A DNA stretch of 43,749 bases from Bacteriovorax sp. (GTDB lineage Bacteria; Bdellovibrionota; Bacteriovoracia; Bacteriovoracales; Bacteriovoracaceae). Positions within the stretch are counted from its first letter, which is position 1; every line of letters starts with the position of its first letter. Location: positions 1 to 43,749 of the forward strand of contig JACMNL010000003.1 in NCBI GenBank assembly GCA_014378525.1. The letters run 5' to 3'. A model generated the notes under the pieces. It made no database searches. It saw nothing but the letters and a program-made list of their open reading frames with translations, and was not told the DNA's origin. A program made the translations under genes and the position numbers. Below are positions 1-8,908 of this stretch, piece by piece.

Positions 1-411
1 AAAACTATTTCTGAAAAAGAACACTCTTTTGAAGTTCTTCATAAAAATAAAGAAGTCATTTTATTTCAAGATCGGGACATATTGAGAAACGTTATAATCA
101 ATCTTCTATCGAATGCTATTAAATACTCACCGCCCATGAGTACAATCCATTTAGTGACTCATAGTAACGATTCCCAAATGTTTATACAGGTTAAAGATTT
201 TGGAATTGGAATTCCTGAGCAGGATCAAAAATTCCTGCTTGAACCTTTTTTTAGGGCCAATAACGCTCTAAATATTCAAGGCACAGGACTTGGTCTTAAT
301 ATCGTAAAACACTATCTTAACCTGATGGGCGGAGAGCTCACCTTTACCAGTATCGAGAATAGTGGTTCAACATTCACGGCCACCTTCCCTTTGGAAAAAA
401 AAGAAGAATAA
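1..411 (+). CDS. Sensor histidine kinase, C-terminal ATPase part (5' end outside window)
   Basis: The reading frame is open from base 1, so the gene starts upstream and only about 136 C-terminal residues are visible. They form a HATPase_c domain, the ATP-binding module of two-component sensor kinases. The N box (RNVIINLLSNAIKYSP), the G1/F region (DFGIGIPEQDQ followed by EPFFRA) and the G2 box (GTGLGLNIVKHY) are all intact, so the visible part should bind ATP. The protein ends in a short Lys/Glu tail. The sensor and dimerisation domains are not visible, so the signal and the partner regulator cannot be named. The receiver protein at 1094-2437 is on the other strand and is not an obvious partner. 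Confidence 0.93.
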   Translation, partial: KTISEKEHSFEVLHKNKEVILFQDRDILRNVIINLLSNAIKYSPPMSTIHLVTHSNDSQMFIQVKDFGIGIPEQDQKFLLEPFFRANNALNIQGTGLGLNIVKHYLNLMGGELTFTSIENSGSTFTATFPLEKKEE

Positions 412-484
412 TTTACTATAAATTTTACTCTTCATTAAATATATTCTTTGGCAGAATATAGCTTCAAATAACAAAGGGACCTCT

Positions 485-1060
485 ATGAACGATCTTACCG
501 ATACTATCCAGGAATCTATTGAGCATTCAAAAGAAAGTAAGCTTAATTCTAAAATTGCCATTATGGTTGCAGTCTCCGCAACGATAATGGCAATCTGTAA
601 TATCAAAGACGGAAATATCGTACAGGCAATGTCTCAGGCCCAGGCCCACAGTATAGATTCGTGGTCGTATTTTCAGGCCAAAAGTACCAAACAAAGTATT
701 GCTGAAAATAGTCTTGAACTATTAAAAATTGGAATACGTAAGGACCAGGAAACGGCTAATCAAATAAAACGATATGACGAAAAAATACTTAAATACGAAA
801 AAGAAAAAGGTGAAATAAAAATTAAGGCCGAAAGTTTTGAAAAAGAATACGAAGATCTCAATGTCTTCGATGATCAATTTGACATGACAGAAGCTTTTAT
901 TTCCATAGCCATTGCAATGTTCGGAGTAACTGCGCTTACTCAAAAGAAATGGCTCTTTTACTTTGCGAGTGCAGTAAGTATAAGCGGAATGGCAATGGGT
1001 CTGGCGGCATTTATGAAGATTAGTGTGCATTTAGAGTGGGTTTCTAAAATATTAGGGTAA
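485..1060 (+). CDS. DUF4337 family membrane protein
   Basis: A 191-residue protein. A hydrophobic segment at about residues 22-40 is followed by a soluble charged region predicted as coiled coil (about 75-125), then two membrane segments near residues 137-156 and 160-178. The stretch around residues 58-68 (SWSYFQAKSTKQ) is the recognisable signature of the DUF4337 family, whose function is unknown. An AAAGGGA ribosome-binding site precedes the ATG. The gene lies 73 bp after the kinase on the same strand, so co-transcription is possible but unproven. Confidence 0.85.
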   Translation: MNDLTDTIQESIEHSKESKLNSKIAIMVAVSATIMAICNIKDGNIVQAMSQAQAHSIDSWSYFQAKSTKQSIAENSLELLKIGIRKDQETANQIKRYDEKILKYEKEKGEIKIKAESFEKEYEDLNVFDDQFDMTEAFISIAIAMFGVTALTQKKWLFYFASAVSISGMAMGLAAFMKISVHLEWVSKILG

Positions 1061-1093
1061 AAAGTGTGAAAGCTTTTTAGGATGATATGAATT

Positions 1094-2437
1094 CTAAATT
1101 TTCTTCATGGCCTTAATAACTTCGAACGAATCTTTAAAATTACCTCGCGAATAACCTCTACCTTCTAGGTGCATTACAAATGCACCTACATCAAACGAGC
1201 CTTTTTCTTTTAATACATGACGGGCAAAAATTCCAGTAATGATGAAAACACAAGTTAACGGACCCAACTGGTTGGCATTTAACTTTCGTGGAAATCCATT
1301 ACCATCGGGCATTTCATGTTGCTCGAGAAGGAGACGATCAACGTCCGGCGGAATTTCTTTAAATGATGCAAGTATCTCAATCGACCGCTGCGGATGCTCA
1401 AGATATTTTTTCACTTCTGCTCTGGTAAATCCAGACTGTTTTTCAACAAACTCTTGATTGTCACAAATCTCCATTAGAGGGATAGAGTCTAGAGTGATAT
1501 CTTGCAAAAATGCCGAGAGCGATAACTTATACATTGTAGTTTCTGAACTCCAGTGAAGCTTTTTTACTACCACCGAGGCTAACATTGAGTGCAATGTATA
1601 AAGTGTTGAAGGGTATTCTCCTAATAGGTTAATTTCTTTCCAAAAACTTGAAATCAAAGGAGACTTCATCATAACGGAGACTGCCTGTTTGATATTTTTT
1701 TGGGATACTTCCGCCAATTCAGGAGTAATACCTGTAAACTTGATAAGACTTACTAATTGAGAATGAATAGAATTCATTTTTTCGGCAAGTGGAAGATTTC
1801 TTCTCTCCATTATCTTCTGAACCGAATCTAAGATAATCTCTTTCATTGAATGACCGTGTTCACCTTTTTTCATATATAGTTCATCGACAGATTTTTGAAT
1901 GTATTTGTCTTTATCGTCGGCAGTGAATTTTTCTGCTTGATTGATACATTTAACAAATTTATTATCCGACATACGAATATAGATGTCTGCTGGTAATTTT
2001 TCAATAAGAGAAAGTACATGAACTTTGACGGGAAAAAATTCTTCTGCCGAAGGTTGCGATTTTTCAAGTCTGCTTTTTTCCACAAGTTGAAATAAATTCT
2101 CAAGCCCATTTCCGATTTCAGGTTTCTGGATATTTAAAAAAACATATTCAGCGGGATATTCACGAGGTTTATCACTGGGAATAACAGTAGAACATAGTAC
2201 AAATTTGGTTTTTGATTTTACATCAATTAAATACTTTAAAACAATTGATCCCATACCATTGGCCATGTTGTGATCGCAGATACAAATATCAATGTCGTTA
2301 TTCTCTTGTAAAATTTTAATGGCTTCATTTCCGCTGTAGGCAAACAGAGTCTTAACATCACTAGCAAAAATATCCTGCACCATGAATCCTATTAATTCAC
2401 AAATATCACTTTCGTCATCTACTATTAAAATCTTCAT
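1094..2437 (-). CDS. Response regulator with degenerate HD-GYP-like output domain
   Basis: A 447-residue protein. Residues 1-120 form a receiver domain with the acidic pair D7-D8, phospho-acceptor D55, S83/T84 and K105, so it should accept phosphate. A middle linker is followed from about residue 285 by a domain that resembles HD-GYP c-di-GMP phosphodiesterases. The HD pair is changed to Gln-Asp (Q312-D313), H348 is kept in LEHP, and the HExxDGxGYP motif reads HEMPDGNGFP (374-383). Loss of the first metal-binding His suggests it no longer cleaves c-di-GMP and may act as a sensor or scaffold; this is an inference. No linked kinase is visible on the same strand. Confidence 0.85.
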   Translation of the reverse strand: MKILIVDDESDICELIGFMVQDIFASDVKTLFAYSGNEAIKILQENNDIDICICDHNMANGMGSIVLKYLIDVKSKTKFVLCSTVIPSDKPREYPAEYVFLNIQKPEIGNGLENLFQLVEKSRLEKSQPSAEEFFPVKVHVLSLIEKLPADIYIRMSDNKFVKCINQAEKFTADDKDKYIQKSVDELYMKKGEHGHSMKEIILDSVQKIMERRNLPLAEKMNSIHSQLVSLIKFTGITPELAEVSQKNIKQAVSVMMKSPLISSFWKEINLLGEYPSTLYTLHSMLASVVVKKLHWSSETTMYKLSLSAFLQDITLDSIPLMEICDNQEFVEKQSGFTRAEVKKYLEHPQRSIEILASFKEIPPDVDRLLLEQHEMPDGNGFPRKLNANQLGPLTCVFIITGIFARHVLKEKGSFDVGAFVMHLEGRGYSRGNFKDSFEVIKAMKKI

Positions 2438-2506
2438 TATTATTTATCGTCTTGAAATTTATAAACTTTAGGAATTGGGCTTAAACAAATTTAAAATGAT
2501 CAAATG

Positions 2507-2533
2507 CAATGAAAACTCAATAAGATTTCATTG
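2507..2533. promoter_or_regulatory. Inverted repeat between divergent genes
   Basis: CAATGAAA (2507-2514) and TTTCATTG (2526-2533) form a perfect 8-bp inverted repeat with an 11-base spacer. It lies in the 218-bp gap between the leftward receiver gene and the rightward oxidoreductase gene. It could be an operator or a hairpin. There is no further support, and AT-rich DNA produces such repeats by chance. Confidence 0.2.
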
Positions 2534-2655
2534 TAAACTAAATTTCGTAACAATTCCCATAGGAATATTTAAAAGTTAGCCGTTAGGTTTCTCTTTTTCC
2601 TAAAGGCGGGAGTTAGGATTTTGAAATTTTTGAGAAATGTGTTCTAATTAATCCT

Positions 2656-4068
2656 ATGGGTTCACATTTCTTAATATCAATATTGATAATTATTATATCA
2701 TTTGCAGCTTCTTTTTCGTCTGATGCTGCCGAAGAGTTGAAGTCATTAGGACGTTGTGACTTACCGGCCATAAAAAAGTTTGATCAAAAAAGAGATAAAA
2801 TTGCAATTGTGGGGGCAGGTATTACTGGTCTTTCAATTGCTCGTAAATTAATTTCCGAGAAGGTTCCACCTGGAAATATAACAATAATTGAAAAAGAAAA
2901 AAATGCAGGTGGAAAAGTTTCTAGTCTAAAATACAAAAATAATAATTATGATTTAGGAGCATTATTCATTCTTCCCAGATTTGATGAAATTAATAAATTG
3001 ATGACAGAATTTGGTTTAACTTCCCGGGTCGTTGATGAAATGATTTCAGTTGATGTTAATCAGGTAGAAAATCCCCACTGTTCAAACTTAAATGAACAGG
3101 AAAAAACTGAACTTAAAAATCAGTCTAAGCGTTATCTCCAGCAATACTCTTCATACTCATTAAGTGATAAAACATGGCTTGAGTTTATAAAAGAAAATAA
3201 TTTGGAATTACTTGATAAGGGAAATTTATTTTGGATTAGTGGATGTGGATTTAACACATATAAAGCCAATTCAACCAATGCCTCAATTATTTCTCAATAC
3301 ATTATGACTCCGGCTAATCTGGAGAAACCTGCTCTGCCTCAGTTGGTTAATGAAGGATTTCAAGTTTTGTTAAAGAGGATGGCCGAGGATTTAAAACAAA
3401 AGGGAGTTGGTTTTAAGTTTAATACTCTCGTTAAAAAAATTATCAGGAACTCTAGTCGTAAAATGAAGATAGAGGCTATTCGTAACAAAAAAAAGATTAT
3501 TTTAAACCCTGACCATATTTTTTATACCGCTGATCTCTCTTATCTGCCCACCATGATAAATGGTTTACAAGAGTGCGAAATAAATACATATAATAATATC
3601 ATTCATACTGATTATCGATCGATTCTTGTCGAGGCAAAAGAAATTCCCAAGTTTAGAGATCAATCACTTTTAATTATGATTCATCCTTATATTGATGGAA
3701 AAAATGTAAATGGTAAATTAGAAGATTATTTTAATGAACCTGTTGTAGCTGTTAAGCCTCACAGACATACAAATGTTTATTTGCTTTATCTCTTTGGCCT
3801 GGAAGACTCTAACAATGTTGAGATTAAAAAAAATGTTATTCAATTTTTTAAAAAATTGAATGTAGATTCAAAAGTTTTAGCAACGAAAAAATGGAAATAT
3901 TTCCCCCGAGTTAGTGGCGACTTAAAAGTTAGACAAGAAAATTTATTAAAACTTCATGGTGTCGGAGGATTGTGGCTGGCAGGAGAAGCTTTTACTTTTC
4001 CTGCCACTGATTTTTTATATTTAAGTTCACAAAAAATGGTTAATTTATTTCTTGAAAATAAAAATTAA
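2656..4068 (+). CDS. Exported FAD-dependent amine-oxidase-like oxidoreductase
   Basis: A 470-residue protein. Residues 1-25 are a Sec-type signal peptide or N-terminal anchor with no twin arginine. A Rossmann dinucleotide-binding motif follows at about residues 48-85: GAGITG (53-58), an acidic strand end in IIEKEK, then the GGK signature of the NAD(P)-binding_8/amine-oxidase superfamily. The C-terminal GLWLAGEAF segment is the usual second FAD contact of this fold. The family includes flavin monoamine oxidases, protoporphyrinogen oxidase and desaturases; the substrate cannot be assigned. The gene is monocistronic and convergent with the ACP gene. An exported flavoprotein without a Tat signal is unusual, so the N-terminus may instead anchor a cytoplasmic enzyme. 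Confidence 0.78.
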   Translation: MGSHFLISILIIIISFAASFSSDAAEELKSLGRCDLPAIKKFDQKRDKIAIVGAGITGLSIARKLISEKVPPGNITIIEKEKNAGGKVSSLKYKNNNYDLGALFILPRFDEINKLMTEFGLTSRVVDEMISVDVNQVENPHCSNLNEQEKTELKNQSKRYLQQYSSYSLSDKTWLEFIKENNLELLDKGNLFWISGCGFNTYKANSTNASIISQYIMTPANLEKPALPQLVNEGFQVLLKRMAEDLKQKGVGFKFNTLVKKIIRNSSRKMKIEAIRNKKKIILNPDHIFYTADLSYLPTMINGLQECEINTYNNIIHTDYRSILVEAKEIPKFRDQSLLIMIHPYIDGKNVNGKLEDYFNEPVVAVKPHRHTNVYLLYLFGLEDSNNVEIKKNVIQFFKKLNVDSKVLATKKWKYFPRVSGDLKVRQENLLKLHGVGGLWLAGEAFTFPATDFLYLSSQKMVNLFLENKN

Positions 4069-4197
4069 AATTCAATTGCGTTAAAATAACTTACTTTAAA
4101 TATTCAGACACATAAAAGTGCTGATGGATCACCTTGTGCGCTGACAAGAATTTACAATTTTTTATCTGTGATAATGTTCAATGAAAGCAGTTAAGAA

Positions 4198-4419
4198 TTA
4201 AATTTTTATCATTAACTTTTTTATTTCTTCCAGGCTTGTAACTCTGGAGATATCACTGGCCTTGAACCGAAAATTAAATTTTTTTTGCAATTTGATGATC
4301 AATTCAGCATGTTTCATTGAATCCCACTCGGGAACTTGTGCCCTGTAGACTTCAAGTGAAGTGAATTTTGTGTGAAAAATTTCGTTAAAAACACTCAAAA
4401 TCTCATCATCTTTTATCAT
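4198..4419 (-). CDS. Acyl carrier protein (DltC-like)
   Basis: A 73-residue four-helix carrier protein. The WDSMKHAELI segment carries the Ser expected to receive 4'-phosphopantetheine (DSM, in the place of the usual DSL). Size and charge pattern fit stand-alone ACP/DltC proteins. Its ATG lies inside the end of the upstream ligase gene, a 14-base overlap that implies translational coupling and a ligase/carrier pair. Together with the MBOAT and SGNH genes on the opposite strand it completes a DltA-C-B-D-like set. The carried group is unknown; an ACP for a small lipid or polyketide step remains possible. Confidence 0.9.
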   Translation of the reverse strand: MIKDDEILSVFNEIFHTKFTSLEVYRAQVPEWDSMKHAELIIKLQKKFNFRFKASDISRVTSLEEIKKLMIKI

Positions 4420-5770
4420 GCATGTCTCGGAAGGCTGATTTTAGTAAAGAAAGGGACGTTTTATTTCTTGAATTAGTTGGAATTTTATCAACGACAAGAA
4501 TCTTTGCCGGATAATGATTTGCCGAAAGATTATCTCTACAATAAGTTTTAAAGTCTTCAATTTTTGAATTTTCTTTCAAAATTATAAACACACCTATGTC
4601 TTCACCCTTAAAATTATCCTCTATAGGAAATGAAGCAGCTTCTATCAAAAAACCGGATTTTAAAAAAGCTGAATTGAGTTCATCAGTATTAATCTTAATT
4701 CCGTTTTTATTAATGATATTTTTAGAACGCCCAATCAGTTTTGAATTGTCAAACAGGTCTCCTGTATTGAAATATCCGTCTATGGTAGACTCTTCCTGTT
4801 TCCAATATCCTTTGAACATATATTTTGATTTTACGAGTAATTCTTTTTCATCAGAATACTTGTACTCGATTTCCCAAAAATCAGAAAACTGGCATTCATC
4901 AATAATTGTATTTTGTAGTTTCCTGCTGCCAAACCAGCCCAGCATTTCAGTGGCACCATATATGTCATAAAAAGATGAGTTGCCTAACCAGTTAATAATT
5001 TTTTTGGCCTTATCCTTTTTCAAAGGAGCACTTGCGCAATGAACTCTTTTTAGCGAAGTACTTGTCTTTTCGCTGGAGAATTCGAGAATTAATTCCCAGT
5101 GACTTGGAACTGAGCTAAAAAAGTTAATTTTATTATTAGTTAAAAAATCAGAAAAATCGCTGGCAAATTCAATAGACATTTTTTTAGCAATGAAGAAGTG
5201 TTTTCCATAAAATATAGGAAATAAACTATTACATATCAGTCCGTGACCGAAAAATGTAGGCAAGAAACAAAGTGAGCTTGTCATATCACTCGCGGGAATT
5301 TGTCTATTAAGGACTTCCATTTTTAAATTTAAGGCTTCTTTTGATACGAGTACTCCTTTCGGTGTTCCAGTTGTACCTGAAGTGAAGAGAATTAATGCAA
5401 TGTCCATTAAATCTTTCTGAAGATCTTTAAATTTTGTAACTATGTTTTCATGACTAATTACTAGAGCAGGTTTTGCAAAATCTATAACTCGTTCAATGTC
5501 ATCATTATGGAGGTTAGTATCCAAAGGAATTGAAGTGATACCTAAAAAATATAAAGCTAGAAAATCAACAAAAAACTCAATTGAGTTATTGTTAAGAAGT
5601 ATGACACAGTGACCGGGGACAAGTTGATAGGTCTCATTAAAAATTTTCATTCTATCTGTAATAGCTGCTTTGAATACATTAGAGCTGAATGTTTTTCCAC
5701 TTTCTACTTCTGAAATTGAAGATAGACTTAAAGTTGAAACTTCTGTTAAATTATTCTTTATTGATTTCAT
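4406..5770 (-). CDS. Acyl/aminoacyl-adenylate ligase (AMP-binding, DltA-like)
   Basis: An ANL-superfamily enzyme of about 454 residues. With the ATG at 5770 as residue 1, the P-loop LFTSGTTGTPKG is near residue 130, YGATEM (A5) near 271, YFNTGDL (A7) near 333 and GRSKNIINKNGIKI (A8) near 348. PTNSRNKTS at the C-terminus supplies the A10 lysine, so all core motifs are present. Such enzymes form an acyl-adenylate and load it on a carrier protein, here the overlapping ACP. The length is nearer to DltA than to long-chain acyl-CoA ligases. An alternative ATG at 5794 would add eight residues; neither start has a good ribosome-binding site. The 5' end abuts or overlaps the divergent MBOAT gene. The substrate cannot be read from sequence. 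Confidence 0.88.
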   Translation of the reverse strand: MKSIKNNLTEVSTLSLSSISEVESGKTFSSNVFKAAITDRMKIFNETYQLVPGHCVILLNNNSIEFFVDFLALYFLGITSIPLDTNLHNDDIERVIDFAKPALVISHENIVTKFKDLQKDLMDIALILFTSGTTGTPKGVLVSKEALNLKMEVLNRQIPASDMTSSLCFLPTFFGHGLICNSLFPIFYGKHFFIAKKMSIEFASDFSDFLTNNKINFFSSVPSHWELILEFSSEKTSTSLKRVHCASAPLKKDKAKKIINWLGNSSFYDIYGATEMLGWFGSRKLQNTIIDECQFSDFWEIEYKYSDEKELLVKSKYMFKGYWKQEESTIDGYFNTGDLFDNSKLIGRSKNIINKNGIKINTDELNSAFLKSGFLIEAASFPIEDNFKGEDIGVFIILKENSKIEDFKTYCRDNLSANHYPAKILVVDKIPTNSRNKTSLSLLKSAFRDMHDKR

Positions 5771-5777
5771 TTTTAAT

Positions 5778-7187
5778 ATGCCCGGAACACACATGGTCTC
5801 GAGTTCGTTTTTGCTTTATTTTTTCTTTTTAGCATTCTGCTCAATTTGCTTCATTATACCTATGAAGCATCGTAGCTGGTTACTGCTTGCTGCTAATTTG
5901 TTTTTTCTTTACAGTGTAAATGCCAAGATTTCCTTTGCATTCATCACAATTGCCTTAATCAATTATTTTTTAACTATAAAAAGTTTAACAGGCAGAAAGC
6001 ATTGGTACCAATGCTTAATCTTAATTAACGTGCTTTTTCTGGCAGCTTTTAAGTACATACTTCCTGCAATGCCCGATGGATCATTGCTTTATTATGTTTT
6101 GCCGGTTGGGATTTCACTATTTGTTTTCCAGCAAATTTCCTTTGTTGTTGACCGAAATAGTCAAGAAGAGCTTCAAAACATTTCATGTAAAGATTTCTTA
6201 ATTTATACTTTCTTTTTCATTCCGTTTTCAACCGGTCCTTTAACCCGAATTGAACAGCTCTATAAGAATAAAGAAGAGCAACTTTATTTTAACAGTCAAA
6301 ATTTTATTGAAGGCTGTATTCTGTTTTACTCCGGTGTTTTTAAAAAATTCGTGATTGCGGATAATATTTCATTTTTAACCGGTACCATGTTTAATCCTAA
6401 AATTTCTGGAATACAAACGGGTCTATTGATTCCATTCTTACTTAGTAAGTATGAAATTTTTGCCAACTTTTCCGGATTTACAGATATGGCATTAGGGATG
6501 GGATTAATCTTGGGGTTTAAACTTCCGCAAAATTTTAACCGGCCTTTTGCAACAACTTCGATTGTTGAGTTCTGGAAAAGATGGCATATGTCATTATCTT
6601 TATGGATTAGAGATTATGTCTTTTATCCTCTTTCTGTTTCGAAATTTGGTAGACTGGGTGCTTACGCAATTTTAACTGTTACTTTTTTAATCTTCGCGGC
6701 CTGGCATGATATCAAGCTTACCTATTTAAGTTACGGTTTGATCCAGGTCATATTGATATTTCTTGCACACAAATTCAGCAAGTCTTTCAAAGCTTTCAAT
6801 CAGTCTATTAATTCGGCCATACTGAAAAAAATAGTTCTGTTAATCGACTGGATTATCTTTTATTCGATAACGCTTTCTATTCCTGGCATTTTATTCAGAT
6901 CAACTTCGCTTGGGCAATTTACTAAAATTATGAGTATGGTTTCTCAGTCTACCTTTAAAGGTACATTGAGTTTTGTTATGTCCACTGGCAATTCACTGCT
7001 GTATGTGGCCGCTGGGATCTTGCTTTATGAGATTTTTGATTACAAACTTGGTATACAAAATTTTACTAATTTTTTTCAGAAAAGAAGTTATGTTCAGAAA
7101 ATAATAATATTTTATCTTCTCATTATATTAGTCCTTGTTTTTTACAGTGATCAGAATAATACAGGCTTCGTTTACTCAATATTTTAA
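5778..7187 (+). CDS. MBOAT family membrane O-acyltransferase (DltB/AlgI-like)
   Basis: About 469 residues with many hydrophobic segments. The MBOAT core is clear: RPF and FWKRWHMSLS near residues 255-275, then the conserved His in AAWHD at about residue 310. MBOATs of the DltB/AlgI type move an acyl group from a cytoplasmic carrier across the membrane to an extracytoplasmic acceptor, usually with an SGNH partner; both partner types are in this locus. The open frame extends upstream to 5670, but the N-terminal extension would lie antisense to the ligase and looks unlike an MBOAT. ATG 5778 or ATG 5793 (with a weak GGA upstream) are the likely starts. It heads a five-gene operon. Confidence 0.9.
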   Translation: MPGTHMVSSSFLLYFFFLAFCSICFIIPMKHRSWLLLAANLFFLYSVNAKISFAFITIALINYFLTIKSLTGRKHWYQCLILINVLFLAAFKYILPAMPDGSLLYYVLPVGISLFVFQQISFVVDRNSQEELQNISCKDFLIYTFFFIPFSTGPLTRIEQLYKNKEEQLYFNSQNFIEGCILFYSGVFKKFVIADNISFLTGTMFNPKISGIQTGLLIPFLLSKYEIFANFSGFTDMALGMGLILGFKLPQNFNRPFATTSIVEFWKRWHMSLSLWIRDYVFYPLSVSKFGRLGAYAILTVTFLIFAAWHDIKLTYLSYGLIQVILIFLAHKFSKSFKAFNQSINSAILKKIVLLIDWIIFYSITLSIPGILFRSTSLGQFTKIMSMVSQSTFKGTLSFVMSTGNSLLYVAAGILLYEIFDYKLGIQNFTNFFQKRSYVQKIIIFYLLIILVLVFYSDQNNTGFVYSIF

Positions 7188-7196
7188 AGGTGGTTT

Positions 7197-8186
7197 ATGC
7201 GTTATTTATTAGTCTTTGCAATCTTTTTATTTTCTATAAGCGCTATCCAGGCAAAAGTCATTAAAGTTGGATCATCTCCAACTGCGAGTTCTGCAGGAAT
7301 TTATCTCGCTAAAGAAAGAGGTTATTTTAAAGAACAAGGTCTTGAAGTAGAAGTCACAGATTTTAATAACTCTGGTGCACCGATGACTGTTCTGCTTTCC
7401 AAAGGTGAGCTGGATGTTGGAGCAGGAAATATTACGGCAGGTCTATTTAATGCAATTGCTCAGGGCCAAAAGTTTAAAATTGTGGCCGATAAAGGGCATA
7501 TTGAAAAAAATAAAGATTACTTATCTTTAATTGTAAGAACAGAACATATCAAATCCGGCAGATATAAAAGTTTAAAAAACCTTAAAGGTTTTAAAATGGG
7601 ATTAACTTCTCTGGATGGGGTTTCACAAGAGATTTTAACAGAAAAATTTCTAAAAAAAGCTGGTTTAAAATTAGAAGATGTTACTTTTGTAAAAGTCTCT
7701 TATGCTGAAATGAACCTCGCCCTTAAGTCTGGTGCAATCGATGCCACTATCCAAATCGAGCCATTTTTAACAAAGGCGATTCAGGATGGAATCGCGACAA
7801 AAGTTAATGGTGGATCTGAAGTTTATCCAAAACAACAAAGCGGAGCTCTGTTTTATTCACCTCAATTCATAAAAGATAATGAAATTGATGCTAAGAAATT
7901 TATGGTCGCCTACAGTAAAGGTATCAGAGATTACAACCAGGCCTTTGAAAAAAATCTCAACAAACAGAGCGTAATTGATGATTTGAAAAAATCAATTAAG
8001 ATCGACGATGCCTCAGTTTGGGAAAAAATGGCGATCGTTGGTTTAAATGAATATGGAAAATTAAATGTTAAAGAATTAAAAGATGATATTGATTGGTACC
8101 AAAAACGCTACATCAAAGAAAAACTCGAAGCAAATGACATAATAGATGAGTCTTTCACAAAGTTTGCAGCTGAAAATTTAAAATGA
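7197..8186 (+). CDS. ABC importer substrate-binding protein, NitT/TauT (SsuA-like) type
   Basis: A 329-residue protein with a signal peptide (MRYLLVFAIF... cleaved after IQA). The mature part has the NMT1/SsuA-like pattern: VGSSPTASSAGIYLAKERGYFKEQGL at the start, an LDVGAGN segment near residue 80, and AIDATIQIEPFL near 180. Proteins of this family bind nitrate, taurine, alkanesulfonates or thiamine precursors in the periplasm. A strong AAAGGTGG ribosome-binding site lies in the 9-bp gap after the MBOAT gene, and the gene overlaps the ATPase gene by ATGA. The ligand is unknown. Its position inside a Dlt-like operon suggests it may supply the small molecule that the ligase activates; this is an inference. 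Confidence 0.9.
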   Translation: MRYLLVFAIFLFSISAIQAKVIKVGSSPTASSAGIYLAKERGYFKEQGLEVEVTDFNNSGAPMTVLLSKGELDVGAGNITAGLFNAIAQGQKFKIVADKGHIEKNKDYLSLIVRTEHIKSGRYKSLKNLKGFKMGLTSLDGVSQEILTEKFLKKAGLKLEDVTFVKVSYAEMNLALKSGAIDATIQIEPFLTKAIQDGIATKVNGGSEVYPKQQSGALFYSPQFIKDNEIDAKKFMVAYSKGIRDYNQAFEKNLNKQSVIDDLKKSIKIDDASVWEKMAIVGLNEYGKLNVKELKDDIDWYQKRYIKEKLEANDIIDESFTKFAAENLK

Positions 8187-8908
8187 AAAATGCCTTAACT
8201 TTATCTAATGTCTCTCATAAATTCAGCGATACAGTTGTTTTGAATGACGTTAGTTTGAGTATTGCCCCAGGAACAATTCATACTCTGATTGGTACAACCG
8301 GTGTCGGCAAGAGCCTTCTGCTTAGGCTGATTTCAAATTTAACTGTACTGCAGAACGGTCATATAGATACTAACAACGAAAAAATTTCTTATGTGTTTCA
8401 AAATAATTCATTTTTTTCATGGCTGACTATTGAGAAAAATCTTGAGTTATCTTCTAATTTAAAAATTAAAGAAATGGAAATATTAGTTAAGCGATTTAAG
8501 CTGGAAGAATATTTAAAAATGTACCCCAAATATTTATCAGGGGGCACAGGCCAGAAGTTTAATCTTCTAAGAGCTTTTGTGAACAGATCAAACATTGTTC
8601 TTATGGATGAACCCTTTTCACATCTTGATGTTATTCAGCGTGAAGATCTCTATAATTTTACGCTGGAGTTATGGAAAGAATATCGACCAACAATTTTGTT
8701 GGTAACTCACGATATAGATGAAGCGTTGTATTTATCTGATAAAATTTCTTTTTTATCTAGAAAAGAAAAAAATATAAAATATACTTTGGAAATAGAGAAC
8801 CGTCATAGCAATGGTAATACAAAATCGCTGGTTACAGAAAGGGCCAAGGATCATTATCTCAGGGATTTTAAAATTCTCTATAATTATTTGTCAGAGGATT
8901 TAGTATGA
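8183..8908 (+). CDS. ABC transporter ATP-binding protein (SsuB/TauB-like)
   Basis: A 241-residue nucleotide-binding subunit. The Walker A motif is GTTGVGKS (37-44), the signature YLSGG lies at 117-121, Walker B is IVLMDEP (138-144) and the H-loop is VTHD (H176). All catalytic elements are intact. It should drive the importer formed with the genes on either side. Its start overlaps the end of the binding-protein gene (ATGA) and its end overlaps the permease start in the same way, so the three subunits are translationally coupled. Confidence 0.93.
   Translation: MKNALTLSNVSHKFSDTVVLNDVSLSIAPGTIHTLIGTTGVGKSLLLRLISNLTVLQNGHIDTNNEKISYVFQNNSFFSWLTIEKNLELSSNLKIKEMEILVKRFKLEEYLKMYPKYLSGGTGQKFNLLRAFVNRSNIVLMDEPFSHLDVIQREDLYNFTLELWKEYRPTILLVTHDIDEALYLSDKISFLSRKEKNIKYTLEIENRHSNGNTKSLVTERAKDHYLRDFKILYNYLSEDLV

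Noticed and set aside
4134..4149. Hairpin CTTGT/ACAAG between convergent genes
   Set aside because: A five-base stem without a proper U-tract next to it is too weak to call a terminator.
5670..5777. N-terminal extension of the MBOAT frame
   Set aside because: It is antisense to the ligase start and not MBOAT-like; ATG 5778 or 5793 is a better start.
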